Assembly: GCF_024198255.1 (NCBI RefSeq)
Contig: NZ_JAJVKW010000006.1
Coordinates: forward strand, 608,413 to 672,412
Reading direction: 5' to 3'
DNA: 64,000 nucleotides
Source of the DNA: Myxococcus guangdongensis
GTDB lineage: Bacteria; Myxococcota; Myxococcia; Myxococcales; Myxococcaceae
Below, one piece after another: positions 53,489 through 63,000 of this stretch. Position numbers and translations under genes: made by a program. Under the pieces are notes generated by a model, which saw nothing but the letters and a program-made list of their open reading frames with translations, was not told the DNA's origin and ran no database searches. Within the stretch, counting starts at the first letter, position 1; the number at the start of each line of letters is the position of its first letter.

Positions 53489-54405
53489 CAGAAGTACCCC
53501 TCGCGCTTCTTCAGCTCCATGGAGCCTTCTTCGTCGTGGTCGATGAGCCGGCCCTGGCGCTCGGACTGTCGGGCGTGGACCATCTCGTGGATGACGGCCT
53601 CCACGGTGGTGGCGGAGGACTCGATGGCGCCGCTGAGCGGGTAGCAACCGAGCGTCCTGAAGCGCACCTTGCGCGGCGTGGGCTTCTCGCCGGGACGCAG
53701 GCGCATGCGCTCGTCGTCCACCATCAGCAGGGTGCCGTTGCGCTCGATGACGGGCCGCTCGGCGGCGAAGTAGAGCGGCACCACGGGGATCCGCTCGCGC
53801 AGGACGTAGTGCCACACGTCCAGCTCCGTCCAGTTGGACAGGGGGAAGACGCGCATGCTCTCGCCCGCGTCGACGCGGCCGTTGAAGAGGTTCCACAGCT
53901 CCGGCCGCTGACGGCGCGGGTCCCACTGGCCATGCTTGTCCCGGAACGAGAACACGCGCTCCTTGGCGCGGGACTTCTCCTCGTCGCGGCGCGCTCCACC
54001 GAAGGCCGCATCGAAGCCGTGCTGCGCGAGCGCCTCCAGCAGCGCCTGCGTCTTCATCGCGTGCGTGTACTTCTGACTGCCGTGGTCGAACGGGTTGATG
54101 CCCTCGGCGAGCGCCTTGCGGTTCTGGTGCACCAGGAGCTTCAGCCCGTGCCGCGCCACGAAGCTGTCCCGGAACGTGTACATGTCCCGGAACTTCCACG
54201 TGGTGTCCACGTGCAGCAGGGGGAAGGGCAGGGGCGCGGGATGGAAGGCCTTGCGCGCCAGGTGCAGCAACACCTGCGAGTCCTTGCCGATGCTGTAGAG
54301 CATCACCGGGTTGGCGAACTCGGCCACCGTCTCCCGGAGGATGTGGATGCTCTCGGCCTCCAGCTCCTCCAGGTGTGTGGCGCGAGCGTGTGTCGTGTCA
54401 GTCAT
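53488..54405 (-). CDS. cysD: sulfate adenylyltransferase small subunit
   Basis: 305 residues from the ATG at 54405. PP-loop VMLYSIGKDSQVLLHLARKAF, AAFGGARRDEEKSRAKER, and C-terminal KKREGYF, all standard for CysD. Catalyses ATP + sulfate to APS + PPi in complex with CysN. It overlaps the upstream methyltransferase gene by 8 bases. Confidence 0.95.
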   Translation of the reverse strand: MTDTTHARATHLEELEAESIHILRETVAEFANPVMLYSIGKDSQVLLHLARKAFHPAPLPFPLLHVDTTWKFRDMYTFRDSFVARHGLKLLVHQNRKALAEGINPFDHGSQKYTHAMKTQALLEALAQHGFDAAFGGARRDEEKSRAKERVFSFRDKHGQWDPRRQRPELWNLFNGRVDAGESMRVFPLSNWTELDVWHYVLRERIPVVPLYFAAERPVIERNGTLLMVDDERMRLRPGEKPTPRKVRFRTLGCYPLSGAIESSATTVEAVIHEMVHARQSERQGRLIDHDEEGSMELKKREGYF

Positions 54406-55198
54406 GTCCGGCCTCCGCTCTACGAGGAAGGGGCTGCTCTGGTGTCGAATCCCGGCGCGCGGTGAGCGAGGCCAGCCGCGCGCGCAGCGACACCACCTCG
54501 CCCACGACCAGGAGCGCCGGGGAGCCGAGGCCCGCTTGCCGAGCCTGTCGGCCCACGTCACCCAGCGTGCCCTCCACCACGCGCTGGTGCTCCCAGGTGC
54601 CTGCCTCCACCATCGCGGCGGGAGTCGTCGCCGCGCGCCCCGCGGAGATGAGCGCCGCCGTCGTCTCCTCCACGCGCTGCCCGGCCATGAACAGCACCAG
54701 CGTCTGGGCCCGCGCGAGGAAGGACCAATCCGGAGCCCCCCCCGCGCGGAAGGCGGTGGCGAACGTCACCTCCCCGGACAGGTCCCGATGGGTGACGGGG
54801 ATGGCCGCGGAGGCGGGGACGGCGATGCCCGCGGAGAGGCCGGGCACCACCTCGTAGGGGATGCCCGCGGCCTCTAGCGCGAGCGCCTCCTCCGCGCCTC
54901 GCCCGAAGACGAACGGGTCTCCGCCCTTGAGCCGCACCACGGTGCGACCCAGCCGGGCCTGTGCGATGAGCACCGCGTGGATGTCCTCCTGTTGGACGGA
55001 GTCGCCTCCGCCCTCCTTGCCCACGTAGATGAGCCGCGCATGTGGCCGCGCGTGCTCCAGGACGCCCGGGTGGATGAGCCGGTCATGCACCACCGTGTCC
55101 GCCTCCCGCAGCAGGCGCGCGGCACGCAGCGTGAGCAGCTCCGGGTCTCCTGGGCCCGCGCCCACCAGGTACACGCGACCTCTCGACGACTCTTTCAT
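54398..55198 (-). CDS. cobA: uroporphyrinogen-III C-methyltransferase
   Basis: 266 residues. VYLVGAGPGDPELLTLRA at the N-terminus, RLKGGDPFVFGRG and VVPGLSAGIAVPA are SUMT signatures. Methylates uroporphyrinogen III twice with SAM to give precorrin-2 on the way to siroheme, the cofactor of CysI. Corresponds to the C-terminal half of enterobacterial CysG. Overlaps the dehydrogenase gene by ATGA. Confidence 0.94.
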   Translation of the reverse strand: MKESSRGRVYLVGAGPGDPELLTLRAARLLREADTVVHDRLIHPGVLEHARPHARLIYVGKEGGGDSVQQEDIHAVLIAQARLGRTVVRLKGGDPFVFGRGAEEALALEAAGIPYEVVPGLSAGIAVPASAAIPVTHRDLSGEVTFATAFRAGGAPDWSFLARAQTLVLFMAGQRVEETTAALISAGRAATTPAAMVEAGTWEHQRVVEGTLGDVGRQARQAGLGSPALLVVGEVVSLRARLASLTARRDSTPEQPLPRRAEAGHD

Positions 55199-55851
55199 GT
55201 GGGTTCCCCCGAGGACTTCCAGTACTCCAATTCCGTGCGCAGCCGGGCGAAGGCCCTCGCCTGCTCACCCCGCGCGAGCAACACGCCCAGGTCGCCCTCC
55301 GCCAGTCGCTTGAGCAACCGCTGGCGACGAGGACCCCTGGGCAGCTGTCGCCTCAGCCACCCGCTCAGCCTCGCGAGCAACACGTGGTGGGGCGCGATGT
55401 GCGAGGCGAGCGCGCGGCGCAGGTGCCTCGCCAGCGCGGGGGCCTGACCCGCGGTGGAGACGGCCACGGTGATGGGGCCGCGGCGCTCCACCGAGGGCAG
55501 CGTGAAGTCACACAGCTCCGGCTCGTCCGCGGTGTTGACCCAGAGCCCTCGCGCTCGCGCCTCGGTGGCGATGCGCTGGTTCACCGAGGCGTCATCGGTG
55601 GCCGTCAGCACCAGCACGTGGCCCTGGGTGTCTCCGTCTTGATAGGCGCGAGACACCCAGTCCAGCCGGCCTTCCTTGGCCAGCTTCGCGAGCGTGTCCG
55701 TGAGGGTGGGGGCGATGAGCTGGAGGTGTGCGCCTGCATCGAGGAGGGCCAGGGCGCGGCCCTCGGCGACGGGGCCACCTCCGACGAGCAGGACGCGGCG
55801 GCCCTCCAAGCGGAGGCAGATGGGATAGTCGACAGGGATGGCGGTCGTCAT
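55195..55851 (-). CDS. precorrin-2 dehydrogenase/sirohydrochlorin ferrochelatase
   Basis: 218 residues from the ATG at 55851. NAD motif VLLVGGGPVAEGRALALLDAGA, LTATDD, VNTADEPELCDFTLPS and ITVAVSTAGQAPALARHLR match the N-terminal half of CysG (Met8p/SirC type). It oxidises precorrin-2 and may insert iron to complete siroheme. Sits 14 bases after cysH in the operon. Confidence 0.92.
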   Translation of the reverse strand: MTTAIPVDYPICLRLEGRRVLLVGGGPVAEGRALALLDAGAHLQLIAPTLTDTLAKLAKEGRLDWVSRAYQDGDTQGHVLVLTATDDASVNQRIATEARARGLWVNTADEPELCDFTLPSVERRGPITVAVSTAGQAPALARHLRRALASHIAPHHVLLARLSGWLRRQLPRGPRRQRLLKRLAEGDLGVLLARGEQARAFARLRTELEYWKSSGEPT

Positions 55852-55865
55852 GGTGTGGCCTCGGT

Positions 55866-56600
55866 TCATCGGACGGGGTGGAGGCCGCATTCGCTGTGCT
55901 CGCGCGCCTCCCACCACCAGCGGCCCGCGCGCTCGTCTTCGTACGGCTTCACGGCGCGGGTGCAGGGCGCGCAGCCGATGGAGGGGTAGCCCCGGTCATG
56001 GAGCGCGTTGTAGGGAACGCCGTTCGCCTGGATGTAGGCCCAGACCTGCTGCCGGCTCCACGCCGCCAGGGGGTTGAGCTTGAGCAGTCCGCCGTGCGTC
56101 GCGTCGAACTCGACGACGGAGACCTCCGTGCGGTTGAGGGATTGCTCCCGGCGCAGCCCCGTCAACCACGCCGCCCGGCCATCCAGCGCGCGACGCAGGG
56201 GCGCGACCTTGCGGATGGCGCAGCACTCCTTGCGCGCGGCGAGGTCCTGGCGGAAGGAGAAGTAGCCGCGCGCGGACTCGAGCGCCTCCACCTGGGCGCG
56301 CTCGGGGAAGTACGTCTCCACCTGGAGGCCGTAGCGCTTGCGGACGACCTCGATGAGCTCGTACGTCTCGGGAGGAAGCCGCCCGGTGTCGAGCGTGAAG
56401 ACGCGCACACCCGGCGCGTGCCTGCGCGCCAGGTCGATGAGGACCATGTCCTCGGCGCCGAAGCTGGAGGCGATGGCGGCGCGGGAGCCGAGCCGCTGCT
56501 CCACCCATTCGAGCAGCGTCTGCGCGGAGGCGGCCTCGAGGGCGGTCGCCTCCGAGAGCAGCGTGGGGACTTCGGGTGAGGTGGACTGCACGGAAGACAC
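55866..56600 (-). CDS. cysH: adenylylsulfate (APS) reductase
   Basis: 244 residues from GTG 56600, chosen because GGAG lies 6 bases upstream; a TTG at 56624 sits inside the terminator tract. PP-loop-like ASSFGAEDMVLIDL, RKECCAIRKV (Cys pair), SIGCAPCTRA (second Cys pair, together the [4Fe-4S] ligands) and catalytic HSECGLH near the end. The two Cys pairs mark the APS-using rather than PAPS-using class. Reduces APS to sulfite with thioredoxin. First structural gene of the operon, behind the attenuator. Confidence 0.93.
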   Translation of the reverse strand: MSSVQSTSPEVPTLLSEATALEAASAQTLLEWVEQRLGSRAAIASSFGAEDMVLIDLARRHAPGVRVFTLDTGRLPPETYELIEVVRKRYGLQVETYFPERAQVEALESARGYFSFRQDLAARKECCAIRKVAPLRRALDGRAAWLTGLRREQSLNRTEVSVVEFDATHGGLLKLNPLAAWSRQQVWAYIQANGVPYNALHDRGYPSIGCAPCTRAVKPYEDERAGRWWWEAREHSECGLHPVR

Positions 56601-56617
56601 GGTGGACTCCAGGGGAG

Positions 56618-56653
56618 AAAACAAAAGGCCCGCGCCTCTTTCGAGGGCGGGCC
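56618..56653 (-). terminator. intrinsic terminator in the cysH leader
   Basis: Minus-strand RNA from 56653: an 11-bp GC-rich stem (GGCCCGC and CCTC blocks, one bulged base) closed by a GAAA tetraloop, followed by UUUUGUUUU (56626-56618). It ends about 18 bases before the cysH start, and its 5' arm can pair instead with 56712-56704. A terminator here can only act on the cys transcript. Confidence 0.8.
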
Positions 56654-56681
56654 GCGCGAGCAGGTGAGGGGGATGGAACGG

Positions 56682-56840
56682 CTATCCACTCCTCGAGGCT
56701 CGTGGGCCGCCCGGAGGCGGACACACCACGCACGCACACGCCAGACAGCGACAGGCGGCCTTCACGTCAGCGCCCGCGCATGCAGGGGCCCGATGGAGGG
56801 CCGGCGGCATCGCGAGGGACTGGAGGAAGGCGAGGCGCAT
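56682..56840 (-). CDS. cysteine-rich leader peptide of the cys operon (putative)
   Basis: Up to 52 residues from the ATG at 56840. Other possible starts are ATG 56810 and GTG 56765; none has a good ribosome site, so the start is open. The key segment AACRCLACACVVCPPP contains six Cys in 12 codons, with mixed TGT/TGC use. The last Cys codon (56723-56721) abuts an alternative hairpin, and the stop codon lies 28 bases before the terminator. Such peptides sense charged tRNA-Cys by ribosome stalling. Confidence 0.55.
   Translation of the reverse strand: MRLAFLQSLAMPPALHRAPACAGADVKAACRCLACACVVCPPPGGPRASRSG
56704..56720 (-). promoter_or_regulatory. anti-terminator/pause-hairpin element of the cys attenuator
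   Basis: CCGCC (56720-56716) and GGCGG (56711-56707) can form a 5-bp hairpin directly after the Cys codons. The same GGGCGGCCC strand (56712-56704) can instead pair with the 5' arm of the terminator (56653-56645: six pairs, one mismatch, two more pairs). These are the 1:2, 2:3 and 3:4 pairings expected of a classical attenuator. Confidence 0.55.
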
Positions 56841-57052
56841 GGAGGAGCGACGAAGAGGGTGGGGCGGTGAGCGGAGCGAGAGAGCGTCGGACCTCGGAGA
56901 CGAGGTGGCGCTGGGCGAGGCACGGCGGGGACTCAGGGAGCGTCCGGCGCGCGCTTCAACAGCCCAGGCCCGAGCGGGCACGACAGGCACACCCCTGACA
57001 GCAGCGGCGGAACGGCGCGGCCATCGAGGTGGAAGGCATCAGCACGAAGCGC

Positions 57053-57084
57053 AAGCTAACGGTTGATACCGCGAGCCGTCAACC
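57053..57084 (-). promoter_or_regulatory. candidate cys operon promoter with overlapping dyad
   Basis: Minus strand: TTGACG (57082-57077), 18-base spacer, TAGCTT (57058-57053, keeping the TA and final T of the -10). GGTTGA (57061-57066) and TCAACC (57079-57084) form an inverted repeat overlapping the -35 and spacer. It lies immediately after the stop codon of the upstream dehydrogenase gene. Confidence 0.4.
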
Positions 57085-57095
57085 CGTGGTCCGAC

Positions 57096-58319
57096 TCACG
57101 ACTCGTGAGCCCCGCCCGCGCGTCGCGGGAGGGCATGTGGCCCCAGGTGGGGGGACGTCGTTGCGCGTTCCAGGGACGCGGGGGCATCGAGTCGCAGCGC
57201 CGAGCGGTCCAGCTCCGAGAGCTGCGGGCGACCCAGCAGCGCGAGCGTGCGGTCGACCTCGGAGGTGAGGATGTCCAACGCCTGCTCCACGCCGGCTTGT
57301 CCCTTCGCGGCCAGGCCGTAGAGGAAGGGGCGGCCCACCATGCAGGCGCGTGCCCCCAGGGCGACGGCCTTCACGATGTCCGAGCCCCGGCGGATGCCGC
57401 CATCGAGGATGACCTCGGAGCGCCCCTCCACGGCGTCCACCACTTCGGGCAGTACGTCGATGGCGGCGGGGAGGAAGTCGAGCTGTCGTCCGCCGTGGTT
57501 CGACACGACGAGCGCCTCGACTCCGTGCGACACGGCCTTGCGCGCGTCCTCCGCGCACGAGATGCCCTTGAGCACCAGGGGGCCGGGCCAGATGGAGCGC
57601 AGCCACTCGACGTCCTTCCACGTCACCGCGGGGTCGAACTGGCTGTTGGTGAAGCGCGCGACGCCCACGGCGTTCGCCTGGGTGAGCGCGGGGTGGTCCA
57701 CGAAGTTGCCGAAGGTGGCGCGCGGGCTGGACGTCATGCGCAGCACCCAGCCCAAGTGGCGCAGCACGTCCATCACGTTGGAGAAGTGCAGGCGCGGAGG
57801 GACGGTGAAGCCGTTGCGGCGGTCCTGCTCGCGGTTGCCCATGACGGGCACGTCCACGGTGAGGCACAGCGCGCGGTAGCCCGCGGCCTTCGCGCGGTCC
57901 ACGAGGGCGCGGGTGACGCCCCGGTCCTTCCAGACATAGAGCTGGAACCAGAGGGGCGCGGAGGACGCGGCGGCGACCTCTTCAATCGTCCCGATGGACA
58001 TGGTGCTGAGCGTGAAGACGGCGCCTCTGCTCGCGGCGGCCCGGGCGGCCAGCTCTTCTCCTCGTGGCGCGAGCAGGCCCGCGAGCCCCGTGGGGCCGAG
58101 GATGATGGGTGTGGCGAGCCGCTCTCCCAGGAGCGAGACGGAGTGGTCGATGACGCTCACGTCCACGAGCGAGCGCGCGCGGAAGAGGTAGCGCTCGAAG
58201 CTCCGTCGATTCGCGTCGGCGGTGAAGCCGTCGTCCGAGGCGCCCTCGACGTAGTCGAAGACGGTCCGGGGCAGCCGCCGCCGCGCGCGCTGACGCAGGT
58301 CCTCGATGCTGACATTCAC
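57096..58319 (-). CDS. FMN-dependent 2-hydroxyacid dehydrogenase/oxidase (LldD-like)
   Basis: 407 residues. FMN-barrel motifs: FDYVEGASDD at the N-terminus, LGPTGLAGLL, QLYVWKDR, TVDVPVMGNREQD, VLKGISCAEDA, catalytic VVSNHGGRQLD and DGGIRRGSDIVKA. Members oxidise L-lactate, mandelate or glycolate. The last ~30 residues, rich in Ala, Arg and His, are unusual. No companion lactate genes are adjacent, so the substrate is open. Confidence 0.9.
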   Translation of the reverse strand: MNVSIEDLRQRARRRLPRTVFDYVEGASDDGFTADANRRSFERYLFRARSLVDVSVIDHSVSLLGERLATPIILGPTGLAGLLAPRGEELAARAAASRGAVFTLSTMSIGTIEEVAAASSAPLWFQLYVWKDRGVTRALVDRAKAAGYRALCLTVDVPVMGNREQDRRNGFTVPPRLHFSNVMDVLRHLGWVLRMTSSPRATFGNFVDHPALTQANAVGVARFTNSQFDPAVTWKDVEWLRSIWPGPLVLKGISCAEDARKAVSHGVEALVVSNHGGRQLDFLPAAIDVLPEVVDAVEGRSEVILDGGIRRGSDIVKAVALGARACMVGRPFLYGLAAKGQAGVEQALDILTSEVDRTLALLGRPQLSELDRSALRLDAPASLERATTSPHLGPHALPRRAGGAHES

Positions 58320-58421
58320 GATGCGGGCTCCCGCGAATCCGACGACGTGCGAGAGGATAGCAGCCCCGAGGCGGGAGGACGCGTTGGACGTGGTGAGGTG
58401 CCGCTGCCGGGAGGCTTCCTG

Positions 58422-59405
58422 TCACTCTTGCTCTTCAGGGGCTTCCTGATGTCGGAGCCTCTTGTCGATCATGTCACTGAGGGGGCCTGAGGTAGGGCGC
58501 CGTCGCCACCACCAATCGGCGTCCACGAGGCCCGACTTGTTGAAGGTGCGTCCTCCATCATCGATGGTGGCGCTCCGGTACTGCTCGTCTGCTTCCGAGA
58601 GGACGGTCTCGAGTTTCTTCGCGAGGGGCGAAGGGAGCTCTTGCACGGCTTCTTCCAATGCGTCGCGCCGGTACAGGTACTCGGCGAATTCTTCGGGGAT
58701 GCACCGGGTGCTGCCAATGGTTGCCGAGAATCGCATCCAGCTCACCAGCAGAAGCTCGACCGAGTGAGCGCGTCCGCGGGCAAGCCGCAAGGCGAGATAC
58801 TCATCCAGGATGTGCTGCTCGTCCTCGGAGAGGGCTGTCAGGAAGGGGTATCGCTCGTCGTTTCGAAGGTCTCGAGCCACCTGGTAGCAGCCGTCCACGA
58901 CAAAACGTCGAGCAACTTCGCGCTGGATCTCCTCCAAAGCCTTCAGGTCGGGCGCTCGGTGGAGGACCTCGGCGATCACCCGCTTCAGCGTGACACCTGC
59001 TTCACCCTCGAAATCCTGCCACGTATCGTGGATGAGCTCCTCGGGCCAGGTGCCCCATGGATAGCGTCGATGTATCGGCCAGTCCGCGAGCTGCATCACG
59101 ACGAAGAAGGTCTTCTGCCGCCGACAGAAGTAGGGGTGGATGAGCCAGTCTCCACCCTCCATCAGCCGGAGGCGAGTAATGCCCCGGGTTCCCACTTGGG
59201 CGAGGTCATAGCAGGCTCGCGAGAAGTGAACTCGGTCCTCCCATCGCTCCAGACAGTCGAGGTGCATGCGCGCTTCGCGGAAGCGCGTGAACTCTCCCTC
59301 CTTGGGATAAGGGAACGGCAATTGGCTCATCATCACGGACGGGCGGAGTGCGTCCATGCTCTCGCAGAGGATGCAGGGTTGGGTGTCTCCAGGCTCAGGC
59401 GACAT
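58422..59405 (-). CDS. orphan protein with N-terminal C-x2-C...H-x2-C zinc-binding motif
   Basis: 327 residues, no recognised family. Residues 11-14 CILC and ~48-51 HLDC suggest a small zinc finger or treble clef at the N-terminus. The remainder is charged and helix-rich (EEIQREVARRF, FLTALSEDEQHILDEYL). GC content and third-position bias are visibly lower than in the neighbouring genes, which suggests recent acquisition. No export signal. Confidence 0.6.
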   Translation of the reverse strand: MSPEPGDTQPCILCESMDALRPSVMMSQLPFPYPKEGEFTRFREARMHLDCLERWEDRVHFSRACYDLAQVGTRGITRLRLMEGGDWLIHPYFCRRQKTFFVVMQLADWPIHRRYPWGTWPEELIHDTWQDFEGEAGVTLKRVIAEVLHRAPDLKALEEIQREVARRFVVDGCYQVARDLRNDERYPFLTALSEDEQHILDEYLALRLARGRAHSVELLLVSWMRFSATIGSTRCIPEEFAEYLYRRDALEEAVQELPSPLAKKLETVLSEADEQYRSATIDDGGRTFNKSGLVDADWWWRRRPTSGPLSDMIDKRLRHQEAPEEQE

Positions 59406-59422
59406 AGGGTGTGTCCGCCATC

Positions 59423-59914
59423 CTAGTTGTTGGACCAGATGACGGAGGCGATCTTCCAGCCCGAGTCCGTGTTCACCAGGTGCCAGCTCTCCTGGCCTCG
59501 GTTGATGACGCGGTCATCGGAGTGGAAGGTGAACTCGAAGGTGACCGAGGCGATGGTGCCGTCCGTATCGATGCGGACGTTCATGAACTTCTCCTCGCTC
59601 CGCCCCTTGTTCGCCACGATTCCGTTGATGAACTGCGTCGGAGTCTCGCGTTCCGTCGGATTGATTCGGGTCGCCTTGGGGTTCTTCTGGAGACGGCGCT
59701 TCATGAGCTCGTCGCCGTCGACGGACTGCCAGGTGATGTCCTCGCGCAGGAACAAGCCGAGGAACTTCTTCTTGTCCTTCTGGAGGATGGCGTCGCGGAA
59801 GTCGTCGACCACGGCGGTGATCTGCTGACGGGCAGCGGTGGTGTCCTTGGCCGTTGCTTGCGCGAAGGCGGACAGGGACACGAGACAGGAGAGCAGCAGG
59901 AGAGACAGCTTCAC
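59423..59914 (-). CDS. secreted NTF2/SnoaL-like protein
   Basis: 163 residues. Signal peptide MKLSLLLLSCLVSLSAFA. The mature part shows the NTF2/SnoaL cone pattern: DDFRDAILQKDKKKFLGLF at the start and SWHLVNTDSGWKIASVIWS at the end. Such domains bind small hydrophobic ligands or act as enzymes; no catalytic residues stand out. GC is moderate. Sits 98 bases downstream of the NRPS stop codon. Confidence 0.7.
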   Translation of the reverse strand: MKLSLLLLSCLVSLSAFAQATAKDTTAARQQITAVVDDFRDAILQKDKKKFLGLFLREDITWQSVDGDELMKRRLQKNPKATRINPTERETPTQFINGIVANKGRSEEKFMNVRIDTDGTIASVTFEFTFHSDDRVINRGQESWHLVNTDSGWKIASVIWSNN

Positions 59915-60012
59915 GCGGGCTCCGTGACAGGGTGGCGGGTGTGTTCGCGCGGCGGACCTGGAAACCCAGATACGCCGCGCTTATTCCGCCGTGTCATCCC
60001 TGACCGGAGACG

Positions 60013-63000
60013 TCAGGCCGCGTCCCGCTTCAGCGCGGCGAGCAGCTGCGCGAACAACGCGGCGAGCGTGTCGACATGCGGCGCGCGCAGCATCGTGTAG
60101 TGGTCTCCTGGGACTTCGTGCACCGTGGGCGCCGTCGCGAGCCACGCACCCCAGCCGAGGTCCGGTGTCGCCGTGACGCCCTCGGGCGGCGTGCTGGCCC
60201 GGATGAGCACGCTGGGCCCTTCGTACGGCGCGCCCGTGGGGACGTAGGCCCGCTGCGCGGCGCTCATCCGCTGATAGAGGGCGAAGAGCCGCTCCGCCGT
60301 GTCGACGTCCAGGTCCAGGCCCGGTGCCACGATGCGCGCCTGCTCCAGCAGGTACGCCAGTCGCTCACGCCCCTCGAGCCGCGTCAGCCGCTCCCAGTCC
60401 ACGGACAGCTCCCGCCACGGCAGTCCCAGGATGTGCGCGAAGGAGACCAGCTGCGTGAGCGCCTCGGGTGCGGGGCGCGGCTCCGGCCGAGGCGCGTGGC
60501 TGTCGACCAGGACCAACATCTCCACCTGCTCACCCTGCGCCTGGAGTCGCCGCGCCATCTCGTGCGCGACGAGCCCGCCGAAGGACCAGCCCGCGAGCAG
60601 GTACGGCCCCTTGGGCTGCACGACGCGAAGCTGCGACAGGTAGTCGCGCGCGAGGACCTCGACCGAGGCCGGAGGCAGCTCTCCGCCGTCGAGCCCGCTG
60701 GCGGAGAAGCCATGGATGGGACGGCTCGGCGTGAGCCTGCGCACCAGCTCCGTGTAGCCCAGCGCGCTGCCGCCGCCGCCGTGGACGAGGAACAGGGGGC
60801 GCTCGGTGGACGTGCCCGCGTCGAGTCGCACGAGGTTCGGCAGGGCGCGCACGCCGGCCTGCTGCTGCTCGAGCACGGAGGCCAGTCGCTCGATGCTGGA
60901 GCCCTGGAAGAGCGCCGTGACGGGAAGCGCGATGCCCGTCCGCTCGCGAATCCGCGCCATCAGGCGGATGGCGAGCAGGGAGTGACCACCCAGCTCGAAG
61001 AAGTCATCCGAGATGCCGACCTGGGGGACTCGGAGGACGTCCGCCCAGATGGACGCGAGCAGCTCCTCGGTGGGCGTGCGCGGCGCGACGTACGTCTCGG
61101 ACGGAGCGCCGAGGACGGACTCGGGAGCCGGCAGCGCCTTGCGGTCCAGCTTCGCGTTCGCGGTGAGCGGGAGCGCGTCGAGCCGCAGCAGGGACGACGG
61201 CACCATGAACTCGGGCAGCCGCTGCTTGAGGAATGCGCGCAGCGACGTCGTGTCCACGTCATCGCCGACGAAGTAGCCGACGAGGCGCTTGTCACCAGGG
61301 ACGTCCTCGCGGGCGATGGCCACGGCCTCCCGAATGGCGGGATGCGCGAGCAGCGCGGACTCGACCTCGGACAGCTCGATGCGGAAGCCTCGGACCTTGA
61401 CCTGCGCATCCGCGCGGCCGACGAAGTCCAGCAGGCCGTCGTGCCGCCAGCGGACGAGGTCGCCGGTGCGGTAGAGGCGCGCGCCGGGCTCGGAAGAGAA
61501 CGGGTCGGGGATGAAGCGCTCCGCGGTGAGCGAAGGCTGGCCGACGTAGCCCCGAGCGAGGCCGTCACCGCCGATGAACAGCTCGCCCGTGACACCGACG
61601 GGGACAGGCTGGAGGGTCGCATCCAGGACCCGGACGTGTGTGCCGGCGATGGGGCGGCCGATGGGCAACGTGGACCCGATGTCCCCCACACCCTGGACGG
61701 TGAACACGGTGGCGAAGACCGTCGTCTCCGTGGGGCCGTAGGCGTGGCCCACGGGCACGCCCCACTCCGTCAGCGCGCGGCGGACGTGGAGGGGCGAGAC
61801 GACGTCGCCGCCCGTGAGGACGCGCTGGAGCGACGCGGGCGCGGGCAGGCGGGCCTCAACGAGCTGCGAGAACAGACCGCTGGTGGCCCAGAGCGTCGTG
61901 ACGCCGTGGCGAGCGATGGTCTGGAAGAGCTCGTCGAGCGAGGGCGCCTGTGGCGGGAGGATGACCAGTCGCGCGCCGTGGAGGAGCGCGCCCCAGATTT
62001 CGAACGTCGAGGCGTCGAAGGAGATGGGGGCGAGCAGCAGGTGTGTCTGCTCGGGACCGAACCGCGTGTAGTCGGTGCCGATGAGCGTGCGGATGACGTT
62101 GCGATGGGTGCTGCCGACGCCCTTGGGCCTGCCCGTGGAGCCGGAGGTGAAGTCGACGTACGCGAGCGACTCCGGGAGGGCGGCGTGTGGCACGGGCTCG
62201 GTGGACTGGGCCGCCAGCGAGACCTCATCCAGGAGGACCGTGGTGAGGCCCTCCATCGGCAGGTGGGAGAGCAGCGTCTTTGTGGTGACGAGGACTCCGG
62301 GCCGCGAGTCCTCGAGCATGGAGACCAGGCGCTCACGCGGATAGGACGTGTCGAGCGGGACGTAGGCGGCGCCGGCCTTGAGGATGGCGACCAGGGTGAT
62401 GACGAGCTCGGGCGAACGCTCGAGGGCGAGCGCGACGCGGGAGTCCGTGGAGATTCCGAGCGAGCGCAGGTGTCGGGCGAGCTGGTTCGAGCGCTCGTCG
62501 AGCTGTCGGTAGGTGAGGCTCGTGTCGCCGTGGATGAGCGCGGCGGCGTCGGGAGTCCGTGCCACGACGCGGGCGAAGACCTCCGGGAGCGTGGAGTCCG
62601 TGGACACTCGCGCGGGCGCCAGGGCCCAGGTGCCGAGGACGTCGCGGCGCTCGTCCTCCGTGAGCATGACGTGCTCGGAGAGCGCGGTCTCGGGGCTCTG
62701 GGTGATGGCTTCGACGAGCTGCTCGAAGTGCCGGGCCAGTCGCTCGATGGTGGCGCGCTCGAACAGGTCCGTGTTGTAGCCGAGTCCTCCGAAGACGCCG
62801 TCCGGGGTCTCCGTCAGGTTCAGCTGGAGCTCGAACTTGGCGGTGGCGACCACGGAGCCCACGTCGACAGGGCTCAGCGTCAGCTCGGTCTTCTGGATGG
62901 AGGACTCGGGGGTGTTCTGGAGGACGAAGAGGGCCTGGAACAGGGGGCTGCGGCTCAAATCGCGCGCGGGATGCAGCTCCTCGACGAGCCGCTCGAAGGG

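Noticed and set aside
56600..57060. SAM riboswitch in the cysH leader
   Set aside because: I could not find the conserved S-box core or kink-turn elements; the Cys-rich ORF with mutually exclusive hairpins explains the leader better.
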